Source: JAUVIB01 sp964424545
Lineage (GTDB): Bacteria > Calditrichota > Calditrichia > Calditrichales > Calditrichaceae
Direction of reading: 5' to 3'
DNA: 35,416 nucleotides
NCBI GenBank assembly: GCA_964424545.1
Contig: CAYRJN010000011.1
Coordinates: 1 to 35,416 of the forward strand
This document shows, in pieces, positions 25,966-34,135 of the stretch. Position 1 is the first letter of the stretch, and each line of letters opens with the position of its first letter. The notes beneath the pieces are model-generated. The model made no database searches and was not told where the DNA came from. It saw nothing but the letters and a program-made list of their open reading frames with translations. The position numbers and the translations under genes are program-made.

Positions 25966-26694
25966 TTATTGCAAAATTAAAATTAATGCGGTGAAAAGAA
26001 AACCGCTAAATGTTAGTAGCGAATCTTGAAATTGCCAGTTTAGTTTTACGGAAGACGGGCATCGCCCCGTAAAACCACGGCTTATCATGGAAGAATAGCT
26101 CTGTTCGCTTCGTCCGACAACACGAACAAAATAAATACCGCTCATCTGCGCCAGAATTTTTACTTTTGAAAAATAAGGCAGCGATATATAACGAGATTGA
26201 AATGCTCTGTGCATTTTTCCGATTTCATCTTTTAAAAGATATATCATACGCATCATAAAGGTCATAACGGATAAAAACCAGTCCGGAATGCCAAGTATTT
26301 CGAAACCTTTAATTATACGGTCTAAGGGCGTTGTGGTTGTCCACAACAATGTACAAAGGACAATAGCAATATATTTCAAATTAATAATTGTAAAATTTAA
26401 TATCCCCGATTTATAGATATTGAACTGTTTTAAGACTATTAGTTTGTCGGATTGACCCGCGGCGCTTTGAAAAGGCAATAAAAAAGTGATTAGAAAAATC
26501 ATAGGATAAATTTTTAAAAGATAAACAATGTAATATGTAAAATTCTTGCCGCTAAAAATCGTTAAAAATAATAAGAACCCGATAAAAGATAGGAGATAAA
26601 TAAAATGAAACCTATCAACAAGCAAGACGCCTGTAATAATAAAGACAGTAAAAAGCATTTTGCTACGAGGATCAAGTCTCGTTAAATAATCCAT
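25966..26694 (-). CDS. cbiQ: CbiQ/EcfT energy-coupling transmembrane protein
   Basis: A 242-residue T component that couples ATPase movement to an S-component. It opens with MDYLTRLDPRSKMLFTVFII, the typical LDPR.K start. Hydrophobic helices follow, as do the two cytosolic coupling motifs, MHRAFQSRYIS (~160-170) and SSMISRGFTGR (~200-210), the equivalents of the Ala-Arg-Gly signatures. I start at ATG 26694 because AAGGA lies five bases before it; ATG 26700 sits on that site and TTG 26733 is less likely. A strong NikR-type palindrome is ~200 bases upstream. No ATPase gene accompanies it here. Confidence 0.88.
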   Translation of the reverse strand: MDYLTRLDPRSKMLFTVFIITGVLLVDRFHFIYLLSFIGFLLFLTIFSGKNFTYYIVYLLKIYPMIFLITFLLPFQSAAGQSDKLIVLKQFNIYKSGILNFTIINLKYIAIVLCTLLWTTTTPLDRIIKGFEILGIPDWFLSVMTFMMRMIYLLKDEIGKMHRAFQSRYISLPYFSKVKILAQMSGIYFVRVVGRSEQSYSSMISRGFTGRCPSSVKLNWQFQDSLLTFSGFLFTALILILQ

Positions 26695-26892
26695 AGCCAT
26701 CCTTGCGTTATTTTTTAATATCGGGATTCCCAAAACGGTTAACGATTACGTCTATTATGCACACTTCGTGCGTGCATTGCCGAATTACTTATAAAACAAA
26801 TGTTGATAAAAATTCCATAACATAAAAAAATTTTAATACCCGCCACTTTTTTATCAACAAAAGCAGATTTAAAGTCCGCCGGAACAGGTATC

Positions 26893-26919
26893 GTGTTATT
26901 AATATTTTAAATGTAACAC
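26893..26919. promoter_or_regulatory. NikR operator upstream of cbiQ
   Basis: GTGTTAT-N13-GTAACAC, a 27-base inverted repeat with six of seven arm positions symmetric, lies between the nikR stop and cbiQ. It matches the GTGTTAC-N13/14-GTAACAC type of NikR site that I recall for non-enterobacterial lineages. It suggests that cbiQ and the genes after it form a unit controlled by the neighbouring NikR. Confidence 0.6.
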
Positions 26920-26962
26920 TATTCATAACAAAAAACAAGGGCATGATTAAAAAAAAATGATT

Positions 26963-27367
26963 TTATTTAAGGCAGGAAGTTAAATATAGTTTTCCATTCT
27001 TTACACCTTTGGTTGCAATAATTTTTTCGGAAAGAGAACGAATAATTTCTACATTGCCTTTTAGCAAAGTTACTTCGAGACAGTTATTATGATCAAGATG
27101 TACGTGTGTTGTTGATATAATTTGTTCATGGTGATCATGCTGGATATCATTTAATTTATCGCTCAAATCCCGTTGATGATGATCATAAATGATGTGTAAA
27201 ACGCCTATCACGTTTTTATTGGTGGTAATTTCTTCTTCGATCAACGCTCTGCGAATCAGATCGCGGATGGCTTCGGAGCGGTTGGTATATTTTTTACGAT
27301 GAATATAGGCGTCAAAACGTTCAATCAGTTCTTTTGGCAAGGATACGCCGAAACGGACTAGGCTCAT
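26963..27367 (-). CDS. nikR: Nickel-responsive regulator NikR
   Basis: A 134-residue ribbon-helix-helix/ACT repressor. The N-terminal DNA-binding ribbon is VRFGVSLPKELIERFDAYIH, followed by NRSEAIRDLIRRALIEEE. The nickel-binding half has IIYDHHQRDL, HDHH and TTHVHLDHNNCLEVTLLKG. The four high-affinity ligands of E. coli NikR (His76, His87, His89, Cys95) map to His77, His88, His90 and Cys96, all present. The length equals that of characterised NikR. ATG follows a strong AAGGAGT. It is first in the minus-strand cluster, but cbiQ appears to have its own operator-bearing promoter region. Confidence 0.95.
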   Translation of the reverse strand: MSLVRFGVSLPKELIERFDAYIHRKKYTNRSEAIRDLIRRALIEEEITTNKNVIGVLHIIYDHHQRDLSDKLNDIQHDHHEQIISTTHVHLDHNNCLEVTLLKGNVEIIRSLSEKIIATKGVKNGKLYLTSCLK

Positions 27368-27563
27368 ATTACTCCTTAATAAAATGTTATAAATGATACT
27401 GAAAAATAATCAATATTAATGTATTTTCAAAAATTTATCTAATCGAACCATAACGATTTAGCTATACACAGCAAAGACTCCCCTATTATTCTTTTCCATT
27501 ATCTATAATAATTTTAAACTTATAGCGTAAAATCAAAAGTTCTACAATAATTTCTCATTTAAT

Positions 27564-28178
27564 TTAATCGGAATTATTTACAATATTTTGATTGAATTTA
27601 TCTTTTTTTCAATTTTTAGAATTATTTATTATATTAGACTGTATGCGTTCTAATGATTTCCCATTTCTGATAATGTGATCATAAAATCGCGATTGCCAAC
27701 CAAATTGTAATCCTAAACGATGTGCGTGTTTTGATACCGCGCCTTTGTATGATCCGATAATACGATCAATTGCCCCTGATTTTGGCGATATTTTGGACAT
27801 TTGTTTTTTCATTAATTGTGACGTTGTATCCGTTGTAGTAGAGACGTTGTATACAACGTCTCTACCAACGTCACCAACAATGTCGCCACCGTTGCCGTTA
27901 TCAATATTACCCTTAATTTCTAAAATACCGTGAGTATGATTCGGCATTACCATAAATTGGTGCAATTAAATATTTTTTAAATGTTTTTTTATTTCATGCC
28001 AAAAAACATCCGATAAAATGTCAATATTTGATATTTGCATTTTATCGTCAATTATTTCACCGAAATAATGTTCGCGATTTTTCGTACAAATGGCGATAAA
28101 ATATAAACCGGCGTTACCGTAATTGTATCCTTTTAATCTTGTCGATTCTATGCGATATTTATTTTTGTACTTTCTCAT
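27564..28178 (-). pseudogene. RAYT / IS200-like Y1 transposase pseudogene
   Basis: A REP-associated tyrosine transposase broken by two nonsense codons. The start is ATG 28178: MRKYKNKYRIESTRLKGYNY, then GLYFIAICTKNREHYFGEI. The first 71 codons end at TAA (27968-27966), exactly where relatives have Glu in NIELHQF. Translation resumes in the same frame with LHQFMVMPNHTHGIL, the HUH metal-binding motif. It runs through GSYKGAVSKH and QSRFYDHIIRNGKSLERIQ, with a probable catalytic Tyr. A TGA at 27611-27609 replaces the Trp expected in NPKNWKKDKF, after which KKDKFN is still readable. It contains the palindrome at 27838-27865. Expression of an active protein is unlikely. Confidence 0.85.
27818..27874. 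repeat. REP-like palindrome inside the RAYT pseudogene
   Basis: The core at 27838-27865 is a perfect 28-base palindrome with half GTAGAGACGTTGTA. An outer pair, GTGACGTTG (27818-27826) and CAACGTCAC (27866-27874), flanks it. It is translated in frame as part of the transposase (GRDVVYNVSTTTD). The GTAG end is the tetranucleotide known at REP boundaries recognised by RAYT enzymes. Confidence 0.75.
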
Positions 28179-28486
28179 AAATATTCTTACCATTTATGGC
28201 CTAACGTTATACAGCAAAACAGGAGAAAATAATTTTATTAGTAGTCTGAAAATGAAATTTGCGATCACAAAAAGGTCCTCTCGCCTGTTTTTTCGCTCGA
28301 ATTAAACAACTTACTTAAAAAATACAATAAATATTTCTACCCTTTCCGACATTGATCGTATAAAACCGTCAAGTAAACAAATTTCTCTATCCGATTGAAA
28401 ATTGTATACAATTATTAAATTTGATTAAATAGCGTTGTTAATGTAATTTCCACACTTTTTGGAATTTAACATATAGAAATGACATT

Positions 28487-30706
28487 ATGACTCGTTTCAA
28501 TAAATATATTTTGCTTGTATTTTTTTTGCCGCTGTTATTAAACGCGCAAACGTATCTTTGGCCGACCAATGCCAGCCAATTTCTCACCTCCACATTTTGT
28601 GAATACCGTCCCGGGCATTATCATTCGGCAATTGATATCAAAACATGGAACAGGGAAGGCTATCCCTGCTACGCTGTTGACGACGGATATATTTATCGAT
28701 TAAGAGTTTCAACGGTCGGTTACGGCAAGGCCTTCTATCTTAAATTGAAGGATGGACATTTTGCCGTTTACGCTCATTTGCAACGTTTTAGCCCGCAAAT
28801 AGAAAAAATGGTTCGTCAAAAACAGATAGAAAATAAAAAATATACCTTGAACTGGTATTTGCAAAAACGAATTTTTGTCAAAAGAGGCGAAATTATCGGA
28901 TATAGCGGACAAACGGGCATCGGCGTACCGCATCTCCATTTTGAAATCCGCGACAGTTTGGAACACCCTTTAAACCCCCTAATATTTTATAAAGATAAAA
29001 TTAAAGATAATATTGCTCCGGTATTACAATCCTTGATGGTGGTTCCGCGGGATGAAAACAGCACCGTAAACGGATCGTTTTTTCCAAAAAAGGTCGCCTT
29101 GCATTCCATAGGGGAGAATAAATACATAATAAAAGAACCATTATATTCAAAAGGAAAAATCGGTTTAGCCGTAAAAGGTTACGACCGGGCTAACGGCGTG
29201 CATAATGCGTTTTCTTTTTATCGAACCGAGCTGTTTGTAAAAGATAAAAAGATCTTTCGGTTACAATATGATTGGATGAATTTTGAAAATACCAAAGAAG
29301 TCGATTTGGAAATTTATTATCCTGAGTGCGCCGCAACCCAAAAAGTGTATCATCAATTATTTATCGAGCCTTATACGACTCTGCAATATTATGACCGTTC
29401 GTTGGGGAACGGGATTATAAGCATTACGGATAACCCGGTACCCTTCAAAATAGTTGTCAGCGATTATTTCGGCAATACGAGCATCATTAAAGGCGTTTTG
29501 CTGCCTGTGAATAAACCGGCCGATAATTTTTTTGTTTTAAGCAAAGCTGACGGCAGTATTTATTTTAAACTGATTGTCCCCGCCGGATTAAAATCTCTCA
29601 AACTGTTCGCAGCTAATAAAACGCAGCTTTGGGAACCGATAAACTATTATGAATTTCTCAACAGAAAAATTAGTAAAAACAACGAAGAAATTATTATTAG
29701 AGCCGATCTTCCTTGTTCCGAGTGTTATGACTTTAAGGCGCAGTATTTAGCCGGTATCGGGCGGGCAGAATCTTTCGTTACAACATCGGAACCTCAAAAC
29801 AACCTGATGAAGCTTAATGCGCAAAGTTTCGGTAAATACTTGGCGCTGCAATTCTTTTCTGATAAAATGAGCCATTTTAATTATATGCTAAGGCTGCATT
29901 CCGGCAAAAACAGGTTAACGATTCCTTTTAAATATTATGATAAAAAGTTTGAAAAGATGCTTTCCGCCCGTTTTTTCGGTACAGATTCATTATCGTTGAC
30001 GGTAAACTCTAATAATAAGATATACATTGATACTACGCTTTTTTATTCGGTATTTAAACAAGCTGAGTCAGACAGCGCAGTTTTGCAAAACGGCCTATGT
30101 CGTTTAAAATCTTTCGAGGATAGTTTTTACGATACGACTCTTATTCACCTGCGGAGAGATAATATTAATAAAAATAAATTTAAAATGCCTCTATTAAGCC
30201 CATTGATTAATATTGAACCGAATTATCAAATTTTAAAGGGTAATATTAAATTAACAATAGCCTACTTCGGTGAATGTCGCTATCCGAAAAAATTGGGAAT
30301 TTATAAACTTAAACCGACCAAAGGCTTTTCTTTTATCGGCGGCAAAGTTGATACATTAACAAATACGGTTAGCGTGCATACATCGACTTTGGGACGTTTT
30401 TTCGTCGGATTGGATACCATAGCGCCGTTTATTTATGATATTTATCCACGAAACGGAACAATAATTAAAACATCGTTTAAAATAAAATTTAAGGTAAAAG
30501 ATACTTTATCGGATATTTCAAATGAAGATGATATCTCGGTTACTTTAGACGACAAATTTGTTTTACCCGAATGGGATCCGGAGACGGAGATAGTGGTTGT
30601 TCGTCCGCATTGGAAAGTAAAAAAAGGCCGTCATTTCATTCGTATTGCGGTGAAAGACGCCGTCGGCAATAAAAAGGTTAAAATAATTACCTTTGGAGTA
30701 AAATAA
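28487..30706 (+). CDS. M23 (LytM-type) peptidase with long C-terminal region
   Basis: A 739-residue exported zinc metallopeptidase of the LytM/lysostaphin family, expected to cut peptidoglycan crosslinks or to activate amidases. The signal peptide core is ILLVFFLPLLLNAQ. The catalytic domain is at the very N-terminus (~20-165): HSAID gives ligands His46 and Asp50, YAHL gives His97, and HLHFE gives His149/His151. All are present, so it should be active. The remaining ~570 residues look like beta-sandwich domains, with a closing RHFIRIAVKDAVGNKKVK typical of Ig-like modules. The short 30-bp-scale upstream sequence shows no clear ribosome site. The SWIM-SNF2 gene follows after one base. Confidence 0.88.
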   Translation: MTRFNKYILLVFFLPLLLNAQTYLWPTNASQFLTSTFCEYRPGHYHSAIDIKTWNREGYPCYAVDDGYIYRLRVSTVGYGKAFYLKLKDGHFAVYAHLQRFSPQIEKMVRQKQIENKKYTLNWYLQKRIFVKRGEIIGYSGQTGIGVPHLHFEIRDSLEHPLNPLIFYKDKIKDNIAPVLQSLMVVPRDENSTVNGSFFPKKVALHSIGENKYIIKEPLYSKGKIGLAVKGYDRANGVHNAFSFYRTELFVKDKKIFRLQYDWMNFENTKEVDLEIYYPECAATQKVYHQLFIEPYTTLQYYDRSLGNGIISITDNPVPFKIVVSDYFGNTSIIKGVLLPVNKPADNFFVLSKADGSIYFKLIVPAGLKSLKLFAANKTQLWEPINYYEFLNRKISKNNEEIIIRADLPCSECYDFKAQYLAGIGRAESFVTTSEPQNNLMKLNAQSFGKYLALQFFSDKMSHFNYMLRLHSGKNRLTIPFKYYDKKFEKMLSARFFGTDSLSLTVNSNNKIYIDTTLFYSVFKQAESDSAVLQNGLCRLKSFEDSFYDTTLIHLRRDNINKNKFKMPLLSPLINIEPNYQILKGNIKLTIAYFGECRYPKKLGIYKLKPTKGFSFIGGKVDTLTNTVSVHTSTLGRFFVGLDTIAPFIYDIYPRNGTIIKTSFKIKFKVKDTLSDISNEDDISVTLDDKFVLPEWDPETEIVVVRPHWKVKKGRHFIRIAVKDAVGNKKVKIITFGVK

Positions 30707-30707
30707 A

Positions 30708-33700
30708 ATGATAACAAAAAAGGAAGCTATTCCGTTAGAAAAATTAGAAGTTATTGCCGGATCAAAAATATTTAACCGCGGTAAAAGATATTATAAACAA
30801 GGAAAAATTAAAAATTTTGAAATCGACGGAGACATCGTAAAAGCTAAAGTGGCCGGTTCGAGCAGTAGAGCCTATAACGTGAGTTTATATTTCGAAGATG
30901 GGGAATTAAACGGCATTAGTTGCAGCTGCCCATACGATTGGGGGCCGGTTTGTAAACACATCGTAGCTGTTGCTCTAAAGTATAACGATGAAATTGTACG
31001 TCATAAAACAATTAAGAATCAACGAATATCGTGGAGGGATATGATAAAAGAAGAAGAAACGGATAAAATCGATAACGTTAGTGAAAAGTTTTTATTCTAT
31101 TTAAATATATATACCGACATTTGGGAAATTGAAGCGGTTAAAAAATATATAAAAAAAGACGGTACGTATGGCCGCGATTTGGAGATTAATACATGGGATT
31201 TAAAACAAAATAACAGTAAATATAAGCTATTGTCGTCGGAAATACTTGCTTTGAAATATATTGACTCCGTAAAACATGATTATAGAAGGCTAAAAACGGG
31301 ATTTAAATACGGTAGTGATTTCGGCGAAATTTTAAATTTACTGCGGGCAAGTAAAATTTATATTAACGGTCTGTTGGATCATCCTTTAAAATACAATTAT
31401 GATTTTCATCTTATTTATCGTATTGAGAAAAAAGGCTCCGATTATTTATTTTTTATGGAACTTAGCGACGGTCGGGGAAAAATCATCGCAATTGATGATA
31501 AGTTTTTATTATTAACCGTTAAACCGATACATTTGTTAAGCGCCGATAAGATTATTTATCAAATTAAAAGAAATGTTGAAGCGCGTTATATACTGCCTTT
31601 TACTAACAAAAAACGTCCGCTTAAAATTAAAAAATCGGAAATCAAGGAGTTTATCCAAAAAGTATATCCTGAAATTATTGCCGGTGGAATAAAATTTGAT
31701 TTACCGGATGAATTAAAAATAATAGAAATTAAAGGGTTAAGCGGAAAGGCGCTCTATCTAAATGAGGAAAATGGAGAATTACTTATTAAACCCCTTTTTT
31801 ATTATGGCGAAAACAAAACGGAAGTAGACGCTCGTCCGTTTAGGAAAAAAATGATAATTGAATCTGAAAAAGCAAGCTATCTTATACATCGCCAAGCAGA
31901 AGTAGAAAAATCATGGTTGAAATTTTTGGAAAAATATCGTTTACAATATCATCTTAACGGAGATTATAAACTAAAATATAAAACGAATCCCATCGATTGG
32001 ATGTTTGAAACGCTACCTATTTTTACTGAAAACGGCTTTGCAATTTACGGCGAAGAGAATCTTAAAAAATTAAAAGTTCATCACGGAAAAGCTAAGATCA
32101 TTTCCAGCGTTTCAAGCGGTATTGATTGGTTTGATCTAAATGTTAAAATAGATTTTGACGGGATTCAGGTTTCTTACAGCGAAGTTCTAAAAGCCCTAAA
32201 GAAAAATAAAAAATATATTCAGTTAAGCGACGGCCCTTATGTAATGCTAAATAATGAAATTGTGGAAAAACTTGGTTTTATAGCGTCGTTTTCCGAAAAA
32301 GATAAAAAAAGCGGAAATTTAAAATTTTCCGAAAATCAAGCCTTAATTCTTAACGAAATTCTCTCCGCCGCCGATCATACTAAAACGGATACTAATTTCA
32401 AAAAAAAATTAAAAAAAATAAAATCGTTTGAAAAAATTGAATCGGTAGTGCCGGCTAAAGAATTTAAAGGAAAGTTGCGTTCTTATCAGAAAGCCGGCTT
32501 GGATTGGCTCACTTTCTTGCGCGATTACGGTTTCGGCGGCTGCCTTGCCGATGATATGGGATTGGGAAAAACAATTCAAGCCTTGGCGTTATTACAAAAT
32601 GAAAAGAATGCCGGTAAAGAAAAAAGCCTGATTATTGCCCCTACGTCGGTAATCTCCAATTGGTTAGTGGAAGCGGAAAAATTTACTCCGCAATTAAAAG
32701 TTCTTTTACATTACGGGCCGGATAGACGGAAAAATAATGAAGAATTTGATAACTATGATTTAATTGTTACAAGCTATGCCTTGATTTTACGCGATTTTAA
32801 AATATTTAACGGCATCCGTTTCAATTATGTGATTTTGGACGAATCTCAAAAAATCAAAAATCCTTTTTCCTTAACCGCTAAAGCGGTTGGTAATTTACAT
32901 GCACAGCATCGTCTCGTTATGACCGGTACGCCGATTGAAAATAATCTTACCGAATTATGGTCGCAGTTTCATTTTGTCAACCCCGGTATGCTCGGCAATA
33001 TTAAATCATTTCAAAGCAATTTTGCCCGTTTGATTGAAAAAGAAGGCGATATGCAGAAGGCTCAACAACTAAAAAGAATTATAAATCCTTTTGTTTTAAG
33101 GCGCACAAAAGAGGAGGTTTTAAAAGAGTTGCCGCCCAAAGTGGAAAATATTATGTACTGTGAAATGGACGCGTCACACCGTAAAGAATATAATAAATGG
33201 CGGGATTATTATAGAATGGAGATTCTCGGCGTAATTGAAAAAAACGGGATTGCCAAATCAAAAATAAAAATATTGGAAGGGTTGACAAAGTTACGGCAGG
33301 TTAGTATACATCCTAAAATGGTTAATGCCAAATATAATAAATCTTCGGGAAAGATGGACGCGTTGCTGGATTTGATTGAGGATATAAAAAACGAAGGGCA
33401 CAAGGCCTTGATATTTTCTCAATTTGTTAAAGCTTTGTCATTATTGCGCGCACAATTGGATCAAGAAACCGTTGATTATTGCTACTTAGATGGCGGCAGT
33501 AAAAACAGACAAAAAATTGTTGACCGATTTCAAACCGATAGCGATGTTAAATTATTCCTTATCTCTCTTAAAGCGGGTGGATTGGGCTTAAACTTGACGG
33601 CGGCGGATTATGTTATACATATTGATCCATGGTGGAATCCCGCCGTGGAGAATCAGGCTACCGATAGAAGTCATCGAATCGGCCAGAAAAAGAAAGTCTT

Positions 33701-33851
33701 TGTTTACAAGCTGATTACCAAAGGCACCGTTGAAGAAAAAGTTTTAAAATTGCAGGAAAAGAAAAAAGCGCTGGCAGAAGAATTAATTAGCAGCGAAGCG
33801 GCAATAATTAAGAACATTAGTAGGGAGGATATTGAAAACCTTTTTTCATAA
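30708..33851 (+). CDS. SWIM zinc-finger SNF2-family helicase
   Basis: A 1047-residue Swi2/Snf2-like double-stranded DNA translocase. The N-terminus has a SWIM finger (Cys72-x-Cys74-x7-Cys82-x-His84 in SCSCPYDWGPVCKHIV). A poorly conserved middle follows. The motor shows Walker A DDMGLGKT (615-622), motif II DESQ (711-714, where DEAH/DEAQ is usual), motif III MTGTPIENNLTELWS, motif V SLKAGGLGLNLTAAD and motif VI ENQATDRSHRIGQ. Bacterial relatives are linked to transcription or repair; the role is not settled. ATG has GGAG upstream (TTGGAGTAAAATAAA), and the peptidase stop is one base before it, so both are on one mRNA. Confidence 0.93.
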   Translation: MITKKEAIPLEKLEVIAGSKIFNRGKRYYKQGKIKNFEIDGDIVKAKVAGSSSRAYNVSLYFEDGELNGISCSCPYDWGPVCKHIVAVALKYNDEIVRHKTIKNQRISWRDMIKEEETDKIDNVSEKFLFYLNIYTDIWEIEAVKKYIKKDGTYGRDLEINTWDLKQNNSKYKLLSSEILALKYIDSVKHDYRRLKTGFKYGSDFGEILNLLRASKIYINGLLDHPLKYNYDFHLIYRIEKKGSDYLFFMELSDGRGKIIAIDDKFLLLTVKPIHLLSADKIIYQIKRNVEARYILPFTNKKRPLKIKKSEIKEFIQKVYPEIIAGGIKFDLPDELKIIEIKGLSGKALYLNEENGELLIKPLFYYGENKTEVDARPFRKKMIIESEKASYLIHRQAEVEKSWLKFLEKYRLQYHLNGDYKLKYKTNPIDWMFETLPIFTENGFAIYGEENLKKLKVHHGKAKIISSVSSGIDWFDLNVKIDFDGIQVSYSEVLKALKKNKKYIQLSDGPYVMLNNEIVEKLGFIASFSEKDKKSGNLKFSENQALILNEILSAADHTKTDTNFKKKLKKIKSFEKIESVVPAKEFKGKLRSYQKAGLDWLTFLRDYGFGGCLADDMGLGKTIQALALLQNEKNAGKEKSLIIAPTSVISNWLVEAEKFTPQLKVLLHYGPDRRKNNEEFDNYDLIVTSYALILRDFKIFNGIRFNYVILDESQKIKNPFSLTAKAVGNLHAQHRLVMTGTPIENNLTELWSQFHFVNPGMLGNIKSFQSNFARLIEKEGDMQKAQQLKRIINPFVLRRTKEEVLKELPPKVENIMYCEMDASHRKEYNKWRDYYRMEILGVIEKNGIAKSKIKILEGLTKLRQVSIHPKMVNAKYNKSSGKMDALLDLIEDIKNEGHKALIFSQFVKALSLLRAQLDQETVDYCYLDGGSKNRQKIVDRFQTDSDVKLFLISLKAGGLGLNLTAADYVIHIDPWWNPAVENQATDRSHRIGQKKKVFVYKLITKGTVEEKVLKLQEKKKALAEELISSEAAIIKNISREDIENLFS

Positions 33852-34135
33852 GATTAAAAGCATCGATATACAGCGCTCAGTTGTCATTCCGATCCCGCCT
33901 TTACGGAAAAAATAATAAACATTTATTATTCCTAAAAAACTGACGATTATTGATATGGTTTGCTTTTAAGATTTTCGTTTTCGCTCGTGCAGCATTTCGC
34001 CAAGTCGGCGAATTGATAATCTATATCGTTAATATTATTATTTTTTTGATAGAATTTCCTTCATACCCTCCAACCTCCGGCTAAATTTTCTACTGCCCCA
34101 TAATAAGGGGCGGAATCGATTTCAGATCTAAGCGT
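33852..34135. other. Convergent intergenic region with repeat scrap and hairpins
   Basis: Between two converging genes. TTGTCATTCCGATCCCG at 33881-33897 looks like one arm of the GTCATTCC repeat family. Hairpins TTCGCC-N5-GGCGAA (33996-34012) and GCCCC-N7-GGGGC (34095-34111) could end transcription, but neither is followed by a T run. No gene is seen. Confidence 0.4.

Noticed and set aside
27564..28178. Stop-codon recoding as an explanation for the TAA and TGA in the transposase
   Set aside because: All other genes use both TAA and TGA as normal terminators, and two different stops are affected only here, so inactivation is simpler.
33996..34012. TTCGCC-N5-GGCGAA hairpin as a Rho-independent terminator
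   Set aside because: No T run follows on either strand.
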